Counted from the stretch's first letter, positions 1-9,770 are shown. The stretch is DNA of 64,000 bases from Novosphingobium sp. G106 (GCF_019075875.1 NZ_JAHOOZ010000001.1:2480001-2544000); one strand, 5' to 3'. Notes: generated by a model from the letters alone, not told the origin. Program-made: numbers and translations.

Positions 1-20
1 GAATAAGGACATCGACGTTC

Positions 21-46
21 CGCCACGGCAAAGCATCGCCGTGGCG
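21..46 (-). terminator. candidate hairpin downstream of metZ
   Basis: Nine-base arms CGCCACGGC and GCCGTGGCG are separated by an 8-base loop just past the metZ stop codon. There is no clear U-run on the minus strand, so it may be a weak or Rho-assisted end. This is seen directly; the role is inferred. Confidence 0.35.
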
Positions 47-56
47 AACGAAGCGG

Positions 57-1265
57 TCAGAGACCCGCTTTCCTGAACGCCTGGTCGAGGTCCTCGATCA
101 GGTCGTCCGGATCCTCGAGCCCGACGTTCATCCGCAGCATGCCTTCGACCACCCCCATCGACTGGCGCGCTTCCTCGCCGATCGAGCTGTGCGTCGTCGA
201 GGCCGGGTGGCAGATCAGCGAGCGGGTGTCGCCAATGTTGTTCGAGATGTCGATCAGCTCGAGCGCGTCGAGCACGGCCCAGGCCTGCTCGCGCCCGCCG
301 TCGAGCAACATCGAGAAGATCGCGCCGCCCGCGGCCATCTGCTTCATCGCCAGGTCGTGCTGCGGGTGGCTCGGCAGCCCCGGATGGAGGATGCGCGGCA
401 CGCGCTCTTCGACGAACTTGCCGACCTTGACCGCATTCTCGCTCTGCTTGAACGCGCGCAGTTCGAGCGTCTCCAGACCCTTGAGCACGATCCAGGCGTT
501 GAACGGCGCCAGCGTCGGCCCGGTGTTGCGCTGGAAGGGCAGCAGCTTGCCGTCGATCCAGTCCTTCGATCCGCAGACCGCGCCGGCGAGCACACGGCCC
601 TGCCCGTCCATCAGCTTGGTCGCCGAATAGGCGACAACATCGGCGCCGAGTTCGAGCGGGCGCTGCAGCGCGCTGGTGCTGAAGGCGTTGTCGACCACAG
701 TGGTGATGCCGTGCGCCTTGCCCAGCGCGGCGACGAAGGCGATGTCGATGACGTCGAGCGTCGGGTTGGCCGGTGTCTCGAAGAAGAAGACCTTGGTCTC
801 CTTCCGGATCGCCGCTTCCCAGGCCGTGTTGTCGCGCCCGTCGACGAAAGTCGCGATGATGCCGAAACGCGGCAGCAGGTTGTCGATCACCCAGCGGCAG
901 GGGCCGAACATCGCGCGCGCGGCGACGAGGTGGTCGCCCACCGACAGCTGGCAGAGCAGCGCCGCGGTCATCGCCGCCATGCCCGATGCCTGGGCGCGGC
1001 AGGCCTCGGCGCCTTCCATCATCGCGATCCGCTCTTCGAGCATCTGCACGCTGGGGTTCTGCGTGCGCGAATAGGTCATGCCCGGCGCGGTGCCGGCGAA
1101 GCGCGCGGCGGCCTCGGCGGCATTGTCGTATGTATAGCCCGAGTTGACGAAGATCGCCTCGCTGGTCTCGCCCTGTTCAGAGCGCCAGGTTCCGGCGCGC
1201 ACGGCATGGGTGGCGGCGCGCCATTTCGAGGTGATCGAGCGGTCCTGTCCGGTAGTGCGTTTCAT
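57..1265 (-). CDS. metZ: O-succinylhomoserine sulfhydrylase
   Basis: PLP-dependent Cys/Met metabolism enzyme that turns O-succinylhomoserine plus sulfide into homocysteine in methionine synthesis, in the cytosol. The protein has the fold-type I signature: a tyrosine/glycine-rich start (NSGYTYDNAAEAAARF), the AARAMFGPC segment, and the PLP-lysine region AYSATKLMDGQGR. The chosen ATG at 1265 gives about 402 residues, the usual family length; an upstream in-frame start would add 19 low-complexity residues not expected for the family. It is divergent from the glycosyltransferase at 1385. I looked for a SAM-II type leader upstream and saw none. MetB/MetY-type enzymes are close relatives, so the exact substrate is inferred. 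Confidence 0.9.
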   Translation of the reverse strand: MKRTTGQDRSITSKWRAATHAVRAGTWRSEQGETSEAIFVNSGYTYDNAAEAAARFAGTAPGMTYSRTQNPSVQMLEERIAMMEGAEACRAQASGMAAMTAALLCQLSVGDHLVAARAMFGPCRWVIDNLLPRFGIIATFVDGRDNTAWEAAIRKETKVFFFETPANPTLDVIDIAFVAALGKAHGITTVVDNAFSTSALQRPLELGADVVAYSATKLMDGQGRVLAGAVCGSKDWIDGKLLPFQRNTGPTLAPFNAWIVLKGLETLELRAFKQSENAVKVGKFVEERVPRILHPGLPSHPQHDLAMKQMAAGGAIFSMLLDGGREQAWAVLDALELIDISNNIGDTRSLICHPASTTHSSIGEEARQSMGVVEGMLRMNVGLEDPDDLIEDLDQAFRKAGL

Positions 1266-1384
1266 GGCCCGGGCTTTAGGAGTCGGCGAGCGACGAGGCA
1301 AGCATGTCGTCCCCCGCGTCATCCACCGGGACGAGGCCCCTGTGACTTGCTCTCGCTATCACGGCCCATTATCCGCTGGCTCAG

Positions 1385-2669
1385 ATGGATGCCGCTCCGC
1401 CAAGAGAGAAAGACCCGCTCCTCTGGACCGCGCTGATCGCGCTGGGGTTCCTCGCGCTGGTCTGTCATCGGCTGGGCATCCCCTCGAAGATATATTTCGA
1501 TGAGGTCCACTACGTCCCCGCCGCGCGCAAGCTGCTGAACCTGATCTCGGCCAATCCCGAGCATCCGATGCTCGGCAAGGAGATCATCGCCGCGGCCATC
1601 TGGGCGCTCGGCGACAAGCCGCTCTACTGGCGCGTCCCTTCCGCGCTGTTCGGCGCTTTCGGCCTCTTCGCCTTCGGCCGGCTGATGTGGTGGGCCAGCC
1701 TGCGCCGCTTCGCCACGCTTTCGGGCATGTTCCTCGTAGCCACCAGCTTCGCCTGGTTCATCCAGAGCCGCATCGCCATGCTCGACATGTTCATGGCGAC
1801 ATTCGGCATGATCGCGCTCTGGCAGTTCGCCGCGGCCCTGCGGCTGCCGGCAAGAGCGGCACGCTGGCGGCTGGCGCTGACCGGTATGTGCTTCGGCCTA
1901 GCGCTCGGCGCCAAGTGGTCGATCGCACCCGCGGCAGCCCTGCCCGGCCTGACCTTCCTGGTACTGCGCCTGCGCGACCACGGCCGGCACGCCCTGGTCC
2001 GCAGCGACACGCGCCCGGTGCCCGACATCTCGCTGATCGAAGCAGCCTTCTGGCTCGGCTCCGTACCGCTGCTAGTCTACTGGCTGACCTATCTGCCGAC
2101 CTTCTTCTACCCTCAGAACCCGGTCGCCTGGTGGGACTTCGCCGGCCGCCACCGCTACATGCTCGAACTGCAGGACAGCGTGAAGAAGCTGCACCCCTAC
2201 CGCTCTGTCTGGTACGAATGGGTGATCAACTGGCGCGCGATCTGGTACCTTTACGAGAACGTCGACGGCGCCCAGCGCGGAGTGCTGCTGATCGGCAATC
2301 CCTTCTCGATGCTCGCGGGCCTGCCCGCGCTGTTCTGGTGCTTCTGGTCGGGCCTGCGCAGGGGCCGCACCGACATGCTGGCTTTCGCGCTGCTCTATGT
2401 CGCGACCTTGGGCATGTGGCTGGTCTCGGGCAAGCCGATCCAGTTCTACTACCACTACCTGCTGCCCGGCACTTTCCTGATGGGCTGCCTGGCGCTCGCC
2501 CTCGACGAGCTCCAGCGCAAGGGCGGCAGGTGGGAATGGATCCCCGCCCTGTCGCTGGCGACGGCGGGGGGGAATGTTCGTCTGGTTCTACCCGATTGTC
2601 TCGTCAGCCGTGCTGCACGAGGGCAAGCAAGCCTACGTCCACTGGATGTGGCTGCATAGCTGGCGGTGA
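1385..2669 (+). CDS. PMT-family dolichyl-phosphate-mannose-type glycosyltransferase, frameshifted near its C-terminus
   Basis: Integral membrane glycosyltransferase of the protein O-mannosyltransferase family, using a polyprenyl-phosphate sugar. It shows FDEVHYVPAARK with the acidic DE pair near residue 38, the HPMLGKE motif, and many hydrophobic segments. The reading frame runs into an unrelated tail after ATAGG. Dropping one G from the 7-G run at 2566-2572 restores MFVWFYPIVSSAV...WMWLHSWR and a stop at 2667-2669, a tail typical of this family; unshifted, the frame stops at 2659. Either the base call is wrong or the gene is phase-variable or mutated. The GT2-GtrA protein at 4530 is a plausible donor-synthesis partner. 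Confidence 0.82.
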
Positions 2670-2865
2670 GGCATTAGAGGCGCTGCCGCCGGCGTAATGT
2701 TACACATGTGTCACCCCGTTACCCACCGGATTTCCCTGGTCCCCATTCCGACAGTTGGGAAAAGGCAATTCGACTTGAATCGGATAAAAGTTAAAATGTG
2801 AACGCTCGACGAAGTCGATGCTTCCCGATCACACGAAGTATCTTGCTGCCGACGAGCCTCCTAGC

Positions 2866-2898
2866 AAACCCCCGCCCGAGCACCTCTGGCGGGGGTTT
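2866..2898. terminator. bidirectional hairpin terminator
   Basis: Perfect 11-base arms AAACCCCCGCC and GGCGGGGGTTT around an 11-base loop. The A- and T-tracts make it work on both strands. It sits between the convergent PMT gene and the DnaJ-domain gene. Confidence 0.75.
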
Positions 2899-2986
2899 CA
2901 GGTATAGGATCAATAGGTCGATCACATCTGAAGAGGTTCGGGCAATGGACAGCCCCCCTCGGGTTGGGCCGTGGTGAATGCCAGTC

Positions 2987-3568
2987 CTAAGGTTGTGTCT
3001 GATCCGGATTATCGTGGGATTGCGCGATCAGCAGCTTCTCCCTGATGTTCGTTCGCGACGTGGCGATGACGTGATCGACCCCTTCGACGGTGATTACCAG
3101 ACTTCCTTGCTCGGTCGTTTCGACGAAGCCTTTTGCCTTGAGATACCAGGTATGAAATTCGAAATGCTCGTCCGAACAGCCGATCAGCTCCTGGACGAAA
3201 TATCGGCCTACGCCCGGATCCTGAGCGTGCTCCCTGCGCCTCCTGTACAGAAACAGCAGTATCTTCGCATGGATATCGGCATCGGTAACCGCCGATTTCC
3301 GATACAGGTCTGATTCGTGGTTCGCAGGAAAAATGTATCCGGTGACTTCCGAATAGACCGCATCATATGCGGCACGATCGTCGGGGTTCTTCAAAGCCCG
3401 GTAAGCGTCGATCACTTCATTCAGTTTCGTGACGTCGGCCGTTTCTGCGTGATCGGGATGATACATCTTCGCCAGATGGCGGTAAGAATGCTCAAGGTCT
3501 TTCGCGTCGCAGCCCGGATCGAGCTGCAAAATTCGGTAGTGATCAACAAAAGGCTGGCTATCGGCCAT
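2987..3568 (-). CDS. J-domain (DnaJ-like) protein
   Basis: Small co-chaperone-like protein. An N-terminal J domain of about 65 residues carries the HPD motif (MYHPDHAE), needed to stimulate Hsp70 ATPase. It is followed by a C-terminal part with a winged-helix look (YLKAKGFVETTEQGSLVITVEG). The start MADSQ at 3568 was chosen because GGAG lies about 11 bases upstream; an ATG at 3592 is also possible. There are no G/F-rich or zinc-finger regions, so it is not DnaJ itself. The client and the partner DnaK cannot be told. It lies alone between two terminators. Confidence 0.85.
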   Translation of the reverse strand: MADSQPFVDHYRILQLDPGCDAKDLEHSYRHLAKMYHPDHAETADVTKLNEVIDAYRALKNPDDRAAYDAVYSEVTGYIFPANHESDLYRKSAVTDADIHAKILLFLYRRRREHAQDPGVGRYFVQELIGCSDEHFEFHTWYLKAKGFVETTEQGSLVITVEGVDHVIATSRTNIREKLLIAQSHDNPDQTQP

Positions 3569-3642
3569 CGTGCAGTTCGCTCCGTTCGGCATTTATGGGC
3601 AGCCCCTCATCGGGCCTGGCAACGAACCACGGTGTCGGCCAG

Positions 3643-3667
3643 AAAAAGGGAGCGCGTTTGCGCTCCC
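3643..3667 (-). terminator. intrinsic terminator of the PEP-CTERM gene
   Basis: On the minus strand GGGAGCGC-AAAC-GCGCTCCC is followed by TTTTTCT, a classic stem plus U-run. It lies 27 bases after the stop of the sorting-signal gene. Confidence 0.8.
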
Positions 3668-3693
3668 CCTTGCAACCCGAATAAAAGCGGCCG

Positions 3694-4269
3694 TCAAGCG
3701 AATGCGTAGCGGACCGCTTGACGCTGCCGGCGACGCATCGCGCCACCCGCAAGACCAATGCCCAGGATCATCAGACCCCAGGTGGCAGGCTCGGGGACCC
3801 CACCGCCGGTCTTATAGAGCGAAACGCCCGAAACCGAACCGTTGGTGAAGCTGAGGCTATCGAGGTTCGTGCCGGCGTCGAAGCGATAGAAAGCTGTGAC
3901 GCCGCCGGGATTTCCGGGGATCGGCCCCTGCCCGGCACCATAATGTATGCCGATATAGGTCAGACCGTTGAGCAACGTCGAGAAATTGCCCGAGTTATCG
4001 AGCTTCTCGATCACGTTGATGGTCCCGGTAAGGCCGATGAGGCCCAGCGCGGCGATCTCGTCGGCGCTCGCAGAGCCTCCCGCGCCCGATTGCAGCTGAT
4101 TCTTGTCGTAATAGCCGGAACAGGCCTGAGCGTTCGGGATGATATCATCCAAGCCCGACACGCTGCAGCTGGACACGAGGTCAAGCGCAGCGAATGCCGG
4201 CGCAGCCATTCCCATGGTACCTACCGTCGCCATGGCAGCGGCGAGCGCAATCCTGATCTTCCGTCCCAT
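3694..4269 (-). CDS. PEPxxWA-CTERM sorting domain protein
   Basis: Exported protein of 191 residues. It has a signal peptide (about residues 1-28, ending APAFAA), a soluble body, and a C-terminal sorting signal VPEPATWGLMILGIG followed by a hydrophobic segment and an arginine-rich tail (MRRRQRQ). This architecture marks exosortase substrates in sphingomonads; the signal is cut and the protein is delivered to the envelope or exopolysaccharide. The body matches no domain I know. GGAGG precedes the start by a few bases, and it has its own terminator. Two cysteine pairs in the N-terminal third may form disulfides. Confidence 0.85.
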   Translation of the reverse strand: MGRKIRIALAAAMATVGTMGMAAPAFAALDLVSSCSVSGLDDIIPNAQACSGYYDKNQLQSGAGGSASADEIAALGLIGLTGTINVIEKLDNSGNFSTLLNGLTYIGIHYGAGQGPIPGNPGGVTAFYRFDAGTNLDSLSFTNGSVSGVSLYKTGGGVPEPATWGLMILGIGLAGGAMRRRQRQAVRYAFA

Positions 4270-4473
4270 ATGACCTCCGAAACATCGAGAATTTTCCGTC
4301 GGAAGCCAGCGATTACTACCACCAAAGCCAGCTGCCGAATTGAGAACTCGGCTTCTATCCTAGGGTTGCGGGCGAGTCGGGTTGTGTTTACCCAACCTCT
4401 CTGAGGCCTGTCCCATATCTGGAATGAGGGCCGCGTGAGCCAGCCCGCGCCTTGGCCTGTCGACAGGAAGCGA

Positions 4474-4490
4474 CCGCCCGAAAAGGGCGG
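4474..4490. terminator. short hairpin after the GT2-GtrA gene
   Basis: CCGCCC and GGGCGG arms with an A-rich loop, about 40 bases past the stop of the minus-strand gene. The stem is short and the tail weak. Confidence 0.35.
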
Positions 4491-4529
4491 CTCACCGAAG
4501 CATTAGGTGAGTTCAGGCTGCCGCCGCCC

Positions 4530-5648
4530 TCAATACTTGCCCCAGACGAAGCGCGAGGAGAGGGCGAAGTTCCAGACCGATCCGACGATGATGCCGGTGA
4601 TCGCGGCGGGGTATTCGTGCACCCCGAAGCGCACGAGGATCGCGGCGACGCCGACATTGGCGGTGAGGCCCACCGAGCAGGTCAGCGCGAACTTGCACCA
4701 GCCCTTGAGCAGCGGCACGAAGCCCGTCAGCCGCTTGTCCGAATAGGTCAGCGCGTTGTTGAGCACGAAGTTGAAGGTCATCGCCACCATCGCCGCGACC
4801 GTCTGGCCGAGCTCGAAGGCGGTGACCAGCTGGCCCTTGACCGGCGGCCCGCCGAAGATCGACAGGAAAGTCGTCAGCACCGCCATGTGCACGATGACGC
4901 CCACCGCGCCGATCGTGCCGAACAGCGCGAAGCGCGTCGGGATGATCCGGCCCAGCCAGCGGTCGTAGAGCCCGACGAGGAATTCGAAGACCACCGTCCG
5001 GTCGAGCTTGGACTCGCCGCCCGCGCGCGCCGCGAAATGCATCGGGAATTCCTTGACCCGCAGGGTCGTGTCGACCGTCGCCATGATGTCGAGCAGGATC
5101 TTGAAGCCCACGCCCGAGAGGCGGTGCGCGTCGCCGCGCAAGGTCTCGGCGCGCAGCATGAAATAGCCGCTCATCGGATCGCTGAGTTCGACGCCGGTGA
5201 CCTTGCGCGCGATCGAATTGGCCAGGCCCGAGGCCTTGACCCGGTCGGGGCGGCCCCAGGCCTCGGTGCTCGCGCCCTCGGCAAAGCGCGAGGCGACGGC
5301 GACGTCGTAGTTCCCGCTCTCGACCGCCTCGAGCATGCCCGGCAGCAGCGCCGGATCGTGCTGGTGGTCGGCATCCATCACCGCGACGACCGGCGCCGCG
5401 GTCGCCAGCATGCCCTCGATCGCCGCCGAGGCCAGCCCGCGCCGGCCGATCCGCTGGATCACCCGCACCCGCGGATCGCCCTGGCTCAGCACCCGCGCCT
5501 CGTCCGAGGTCCCGTCGGGACTGTTGTCGTCGACGATGATCACTTCCCAGGCGATCCCCGACAGCGCCGCATCCAGCCGCGTCACCATCCCGGAAATGTT
5601 CGTGCGCTCGTTGTAGGTCGGCAGAACGACCGCTAGCTGGACGGTCAT
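4530..5648 (-). CDS. GT2 polyprenyl-phosphate mannosyltransferase fused to GtrA domain
   Basis: Residues 1 to about 230 are a DPM1-like GT2 domain: VVLPTYNERTNI start, VDDNSPDGT, and the metal-binding VMDADHQHDP. Residues about 240-372 are a GtrA-type domain with four hydrophobic helices. Such fusions move a sugar from a nucleotide donor to polyprenyl phosphate and help flip or anchor it in the inner membrane. The PMT-family protein at 1385 could use the product (inference). It follows leuB with a 6-base gap, so the two are probably co-transcribed. Confidence 0.88.
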   Translation of the reverse strand: MTVQLAVVLPTYNERTNISGMVTRLDAALSGIAWEVIIVDDNSPDGTSDEARVLSQGDPRVRVIQRIGRRGLASAAIEGMLATAAPVVAVMDADHQHDPALLPGMLEAVESGNYDVAVASRFAEGASTEAWGRPDRVKASGLANSIARKVTGVELSDPMSGYFMLRAETLRGDAHRLSGVGFKILLDIMATVDTTLRVKEFPMHFAARAGGESKLDRTVVFEFLVGLYDRWLGRIIPTRFALFGTIGAVGVIVHMAVLTTFLSIFGGPPVKGQLVTAFELGQTVAAMVAMTFNFVLNNALTYSDKRLTGFVPLLKGWCKFALTCSVGLTANVGVAAILVRFGVHEYPAAITGIIVGSVWNFALSSRFVWGKY

Positions 5649-5654
5649 GGGGCC

Positions 5655-6725
5655 TCAGAGCCTTGCGAGGACGGCGTCGCCGATCGCGGCCGTGCCATGG
5701 CTGCCGCCGAGATCGCCGCCCTTGATGCCGTCAGCGAGCGCCTTGGCCACCGCGGCCTCGATCCGCTTCGCCTCGGCCTCGCGGCCGAAGGAGTGGCGCA
5801 GCAGCATCGCCGCCGAGAGGATCGTCGCCATCGGATTGGCCAGACCCTTGCCCGCAATGTCGGGCGCCGAACCGTGGATCGGCTCGTAGAGGCCCAGGGT
5901 GCCTTCGGACAGCGAGGCCGAGGCAAGCAGGCCGATCGAGCCGACACACATCGAGGCCTGGTCCGACAGGATATCGCCGAACAGGTTGCCCGTGACGATG
6001 ACGTCGAAAGCGCCGGGGTTCTTGACCAGCTGCATCGCCGCGTTGTCGACGTACATGTGGCTGAGCTCGACGTCGGGATATTCCTTCGCGACCTCGATCA
6101 CCACGTCGCGCCAGAGCTGCGAGGTTTCAAGCACGTTGGCCTTGTCGACCGAGCACAACTTCTTCTTGCGGCCCTGCGCGGCGCGGAACCCGACATGGGC
6201 GATGCGGCGCACTTCGTCCTCGGCATAGGACATGATGTCGTAGCCCTGGCGGCGGCCGTCGGGCGTCGTGCGCATGCCCTTCTCGCCGAAATAGACGTCG
6301 CCGTTGAGCTCGCGGACGATGAGGAGGTCGATCGACCGCGCCACTTCGGGGCGCAGAGTGGTCAGGTCTTCGAGACCCTCGAACACCGTCGCGGGGCGCA
6401 GGTTGGCGAAGAGGCCCAGTTCCTTGCGCAGGCCGAGGATCGCCTGTTCGGGGCGCAGGTGGCGCTCCAGATTGTCGAGGCTGAAATCGCCGACCGCACC
6501 GAACAGGATCGCGCCGGAAGACTTGGCAATCTCGAGTGTTTCGGGCGGCAGCGGATGGCCGTGCTTGCGGTAGGCAGCGCCACCGACATCGCCCTCGACC
6601 AGTTCCAGCCCGGGCAAATCGAGCGCCTGGAGCACACGCACCGCTTCGCGCGTCACTTCCGGGCCGATGCCGTCACCGGCGAAAACCGCGATCTTGATCG
6701 AATTGGTCGTCACTTCATGCCCCAT
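5655..6725 (-). CDS. leuB: 3-isopropylmalate dehydrogenase
   Basis: Leucine synthesis enzyme: NAD-dependent oxidative decarboxylation of 3-isopropylmalate. Typical features are AGDGIGPEV at the N-terminus, the [13 protein letters not shown] substrate loop, [13 protein letters not shown], the metal aspartates region [13 protein letters not shown], and the NAD-binding [13 protein letters not shown]. Full length, 356 residues. An in-frame GTG four codons in is an alternative start. It lies between recO (8 bases) and the GT2-GtrA gene (6 bases), so a recO-leuB-GT unit is likely. Confidence 0.95.
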   Translation of the reverse strand: MGHEVTTNSIKIAVFAGDGIGPEVTREAVRVLQALDLPGLELVEGDVGGAAYRKHGHPLPPETLEIAKSSGAILFGAVGDFSLDNLERHLRPEQAILGLRKELGLFANLRPATVFEGLEDLTTLRPEVARSIDLLIVRELNGDVYFGEKGMRTTPDGRRQGYDIMSYAEDEVRRIAHVGFRAAQGRKKKLCSVDKANVLETSQLWRDVVIEVAKEYPDVELSHMYVDNAAMQLVKNPGAFDVIVTGNLFGDILSDQASMCVGSIGLLASASLSEGTLGLYEPIHGSAPDIAGKGLANPMATILSAAMLLRHSFGREAEAKRIEAAVAKALADGIKGGDLGGSHGTAAIGDAVLARL

Positions 6726-6733
6726 GTATGGCG

Positions 6734-7336
6734 CTAAACTATTTTGGCCAGCCGCTCGCGCAGCATGGCGCGCGCCGCCATAACATCGACGCGCCGATGG
6801 GCAAGCGGATAGCGCGCAAGATCACGTCCCAGCCGGTCGAATGCGGCGAGCAGTGCCGGCCAGTCAGCGGTTTCGGGCCTCTCGATGGGACCGCCGTAGC
6901 CGAGCTCGCGCATCAGCAGGACCTCATAAGACAGCAGCGGCATGGCCCAGTCGCGTGCCGAGGGGGCCAGGCAGATCGCATCGAGCAGCGCCGTCAGCGC
7001 CTCGTAGAGCGCCGAATAGGGCTGGCGTTCGGGCAGCGCGGCGGCAGTCAGCGCTGTGACCCAGGCGATCGCTGAACTCTGCAGCGGTTCGGTCAGCCAG
7101 GGGCCGCGGCTGGTCATCAGTTCGAGCCGGGCGAAGGGAAGCTGGCTGTCGGAACGCGCCTTGAGCTCGGCCTCGACGAGATTGCCGGGGATCAGCACGG
7201 GCCGCAGGTCGCGCCCGCGGCCGCCCGCGACATAGCCGGCAACGAGCCCGTGGTCGGCGGTCAGCAACCGGACGACGACCGCGGTCTCGCCATGCGGACG
7301 GCTGGCGCAGACGACGGCGGGCGCGCGGATGTGCAT
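6734..7336 (-). CDS. recO: DNA repair protein RecO
   Basis: RecF-pathway protein that anneals DNA and loads RecA. The N-terminal OB-fold segment ([21 protein letters not shown]) and the helical C-terminal region ([12 protein letters not shown]) match RecO. At 200 residues it is short for the family, and the cysteine zinc motif seen in many RecO proteins is absent, as in other sphingomonads (family knowledge, not checked). Confidence 0.88.
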   Translation of the reverse strand: MHIRAPAVVCASRPHGETAVVVRLLTADHGLVAGYVAGGRGRDLRPVLIPGNLVEAELKARSDSQLPFARLELMTSRGPWLTEPLQSSAIAWVTALTAAALPERQPYSALYEALTALLDAICLAPSARDWAMPLLSYEVLLMRELGYGGPIERPETADWPALLAAFDRLGRDLARYPLAHRRVDVMAARAMLRERLAKIV

Positions 7337-7378
7337 CGAGGCTGTGTGGCCGTATTGACCACACAGTTCAACCGAGGG

Positions 7379-7639
7379 TTACTTGCCCGCCAGCGCCGCG
7401 AGCTTGACTTCCAGCGCGTCGATCCGCGCTTTCAGCGCTTCGCTGTCCTCGCGCGCTTTCGAGGCCATGGCCTTGACCGCATCGAATTCCTCGCGCGCGA
7501 CGAAGTCGAGCCCGCCGATGGCTTCCTTGGCGCGTTCGCGCGCGCTGTCACGCGCCTCGCGGGTCATGCCGGCAAGCGTGCCGGCGGCGCTGTTCATCAG
7601 CTTGACGAAATCGGCGATCAGGGGGTTTTCGCTCTGCAT
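7379..7639 (-). CDS. UbiK-type accessory factor (BMFP domain)
   Basis: Protein of 86 residues with an N-terminal amphipathic helix (IADFVKLMNSAAG) and a C-terminal heptad coiled coil (SEALKARIDALEVKLAAL). This is the shape of the YqiC/UbiK/BMFP family, trimeric membrane-binding factors linked to ubiquinone synthesis and membrane fusion. It lies 42 bases upstream of recO on the same strand. Confidence 0.8.
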   Translation of the reverse strand: MQSENPLIADFVKLMNSAAGTLAGMTREARDSARERAKEAIGGLDFVAREEFDAVKAMASKAREDSEALKARIDALEVKLAALAGK

Positions 7640-7681
7640 GGCGCCTAAATGGTGAGGCCGGCTTGAAGTGGCAAGCAGGAT

Positions 7682-8236
7682 TTAGAGCTGGATGCGCTGC
7701 ACGGCACCCGAAACCTCGCGGCCGTCGGCATCGGGATTGGCGACATGGAACTGCCAGTTGAGCAGCGTCGCGAAGAGAATCCAGGCGAGATAGGGCACCA
7801 GCAGCAGCGCCGCGAGCGGCCGGACCAAGCGGAACAGCGCGATCGTCGCGATCACCGCGATGTCGAGCACGACCAGCAGCGCCAGCGCAGCCATGATCTG
7901 GTGCCCGCCGAAGAACAGCGGCGACCAGGCGAGATTGAGCACGAGCTGAAGGGCAAAGGCCGCCAGCGCCGCCATCCGCCACTCGGCCCCGCGTGCCGAG
8001 GCGACCATGGCCAGCGACAGGCCCATGAGAATGTAGAGCACGATCCAGACCAGCGCGAAGGTTATCGGCGAAGGATAGAGCGGCGGTTTAACTAACGCGG
8101 CAAACCAGGGATTACCCTCGCTACTGCCCGCGACCTGGCCCGAAAGCATGCCCAGGAGCAGCACCGCAGGCACCAGCACCAGCGCCCAGCGCAACAGGCT
8201 TCCCCGCAACTGGCCCATGGACGCAAGCTCTGTCAT
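7682..8236 (-). CDS. tspO: TspO/MBR family protein
   Basis: Five-helix outer-membrane-type TspO protein; relatives bind porphyrins and act in oxygen/light or stress responses. The family core is visible: NPWFAALVKPPLYPS, WIVLYILMGLSLAMV, FALQLVLNLAWSPLFFG, and PYLAWILFATLLNW. The N-terminal hydrophobic segment (LLRWALVLVPAVLLLG) is the first helix or an extension. Full length. Confidence 0.9.
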   Translation of the reverse strand: MTELASMGQLRGSLLRWALVLVPAVLLLGMLSGQVAGSSEGNPWFAALVKPPLYPSPITFALVWIVLYILMGLSLAMVASARGAEWRMAALAAFALQLVLNLAWSPLFFGGHQIMAALALLVVLDIAVIATIALFRLVRPLAALLLVPYLAWILFATLLNWQFHVANPDADGREVSGAVQRIQL

Positions 8237-8394
8237 CGGCGGCTAAATCCTCGAATCGCTCGGTTAGATGCCGGGTTTGTGGCGAGCACGGGGACCAGTG
8301 GCAACGGTATTCGGTGTCTTCTTCGCGGTGAAAGTCGTCCCGTAACGGCATCAATGCCATTTCTTTGTCACTAAAGCGTCGCAACTAACGGCTG

Positions 8395-9183
8395 TTAACC
8401 ATCGCGACGCGCCGCGATCAGGAACTCGACATTGCCCTCGGGCCCGGTGATCGGGCTCTGGGCGATGCCCTGCACGGTCCAGCCATCGCCTTCGAGCCAG
8501 TCGCGTACTTCGCCGCAGACGCGTTCGTGCAGCGCCGGGTCGCGGACGACGCCGCCCTTGCCCACCTCGGCGCGGCCGACTTCGAACTGCGGCTTGATCA
8601 GCGCGACGAGCTGGCAGGCGGGCGCGGCCAGGCGGAGCGGAACCTCGAGGACCTTGGCGAGGCCGATGAAGCTGGCGTCGCAGACCACCCAGCTCACCGG
8701 CGCATCGATCAGCTCGGGCGTGAGCACGCGGGCGCTGGTCTGCTCGAGCACGGTGACGCGCGGATCCTGGCGCAGCTTCCAGGCAAGCTGGTTGGTGCCC
8801 GAATCCACCGCGAAGACCCGCGCGGCGCCGCGGCTCAGCAGTACGTCGGTGAAGCCGCCGGTCGAGCTGCCGATGTCCATCGCGGTGACGCCGGCCGGAT
8901 CGAGCGCGAAATGGTCGAGCGCATGGGCGAGCTTGATGCCACCGCGCGAGACCCAGGGATGATCGCGCCCGCGCAGGTCGAGCGGAGCATCGGCCGCGAC
9001 AGCCTGGCCGGGCTTGGCCAGCTTGGTCTCGCCCGAAAACACCAGCCCCGCGAGGACCAGCGCCTGCGCGCGGGCGCGGCTTTCGGCGAGCCCGCGTTCG
9101 ACGAGGAGTTGGTCGATGCGGACCTTGCCCGCTTTCTTCGCGGTCTTTTGGGCGACGGGAGGAGACTTGGGCGGGGTGTTCAT
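8395..9183 (-). CDS. tlyA: TlyA-family rRNA (cytidine-2'-O)-methyltransferase
   Basis: An S4 RNA-binding domain (RIDQLLVERGLAESRARAQA) precedes a Rossmann methyltransferase domain (AMDIGSSTGGFTDVLL, SAM motif). Members methylate 16S/23S rRNA cytidines; some were first described as haemolysins. The ATG at 9183 (MNTPPKSPP) was chosen over an upstream in-frame one because it gives the normal short basic N-terminus. Divergent from the lipoprotein gene. Confidence 0.88.
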   Translation of the reverse strand: MNTPPKSPPVAQKTAKKAGKVRIDQLLVERGLAESRARAQALVLAGLVFSGETKLAKPGQAVAADAPLDLRGRDHPWVSRGGIKLAHALDHFALDPAGVTAMDIGSSTGGFTDVLLSRGAARVFAVDSGTNQLAWKLRQDPRVTVLEQTSARVLTPELIDAPVSWVVCDASFIGLAKVLEVPLRLAAPACQLVALIKPQFEVGRAEVGKGGVVRDPALHERVCGEVRDWLEGDGWTVQGIAQSPITGPEGNVEFLIAARRDG

Positions 9184-9230
9184 GGCGCTGCGGGCTTGTG
9201 GTGCATGCGGACAGATTCCATAGGGGGACG

Positions 9231-9770
9231 ATGAAGGCAAATCGTCGTTCGGCTCCGCTTACCCTGCTCGCCCTGGCGACGCTCTCCGCGTTCACCGCGT
9301 CGTGCTCGAACACGCGCGTGATCCCGCCGCCGACACCGGTGCCGACACCCACGCCGCGCCCGGCTCCGCCGCCCCCGCCTCCATCACGCCCCGCGACGCA
9401 GGGCTGGCAGGATGTGCCGATCACGCCCGGCGACTGGACCTGGGGCATCGAAGGCGGGCAATCGGTCGCGCGCTTCGCTGGCGGCACCCTAGTGCTGCGC
9501 TGTGATCGCGCCGCCAGCACGATCACGCTGCAGCGCTCGGGCTCGGCAGCGGGCATCGAGCCGTTGACCGTGACCACCACCAGCGGCGTCCGAACGCTGT
9601 CGGCGACGCCGCAGGCCGGCGCGCTCGCGGTAGCTCTTCCCGCACGCGATCCGCTGCTCGATGCGATAGCCTTCAGCCGCGGCCGCTTCGCCGTCGAAAC
9701 GCCCGGCCTGGAGCCGCTCTACGTGCCGAGCTGGCCCGAAGTGAGTCGCGTTTCCGAAGACTGCCGGTAG
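9231..9770 (+). CDS. exported proline-rich putative lipoprotein
   Basis: A signal peptide ends at a cysteine (LSAFTASC, a weak lipobox). A run of Pro/Thr repeats (about residues 29-52) forms a periplasmic linker, then a compact beta-rich domain of about 120 residues holds DWTWGIEGGQSVARF and LRCDRAASTITL. GGGGGA sits directly before the ATG. The function is unknown; the C-terminal domain resembles small secreted domains found often in sphingomonads. Divergent from tlyA. Confidence 0.75.
   Translation: MKANRRSAPLTLLALATLSAFTASCSNTRVIPPPTPVPTPTPRPAPPPPPPSRPATQGWQDVPITPGDWTWGIEGGQSVARFAGGTLVLRCDRAASTITLQRSGSAAGIEPLTVTTTSGVRTLSATPQAGALAVALPARDPLLDAIAFSRGRFAVETPGLEPLYVPSWPEVSRVSEDCR

Noticed and set aside
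1266..1384. Possible SAM riboswitch upstream of metZ
   Set aside because: I looked for SAM-II and SAM/SAH-type conserved blocks in this divergent gap and found none in order.
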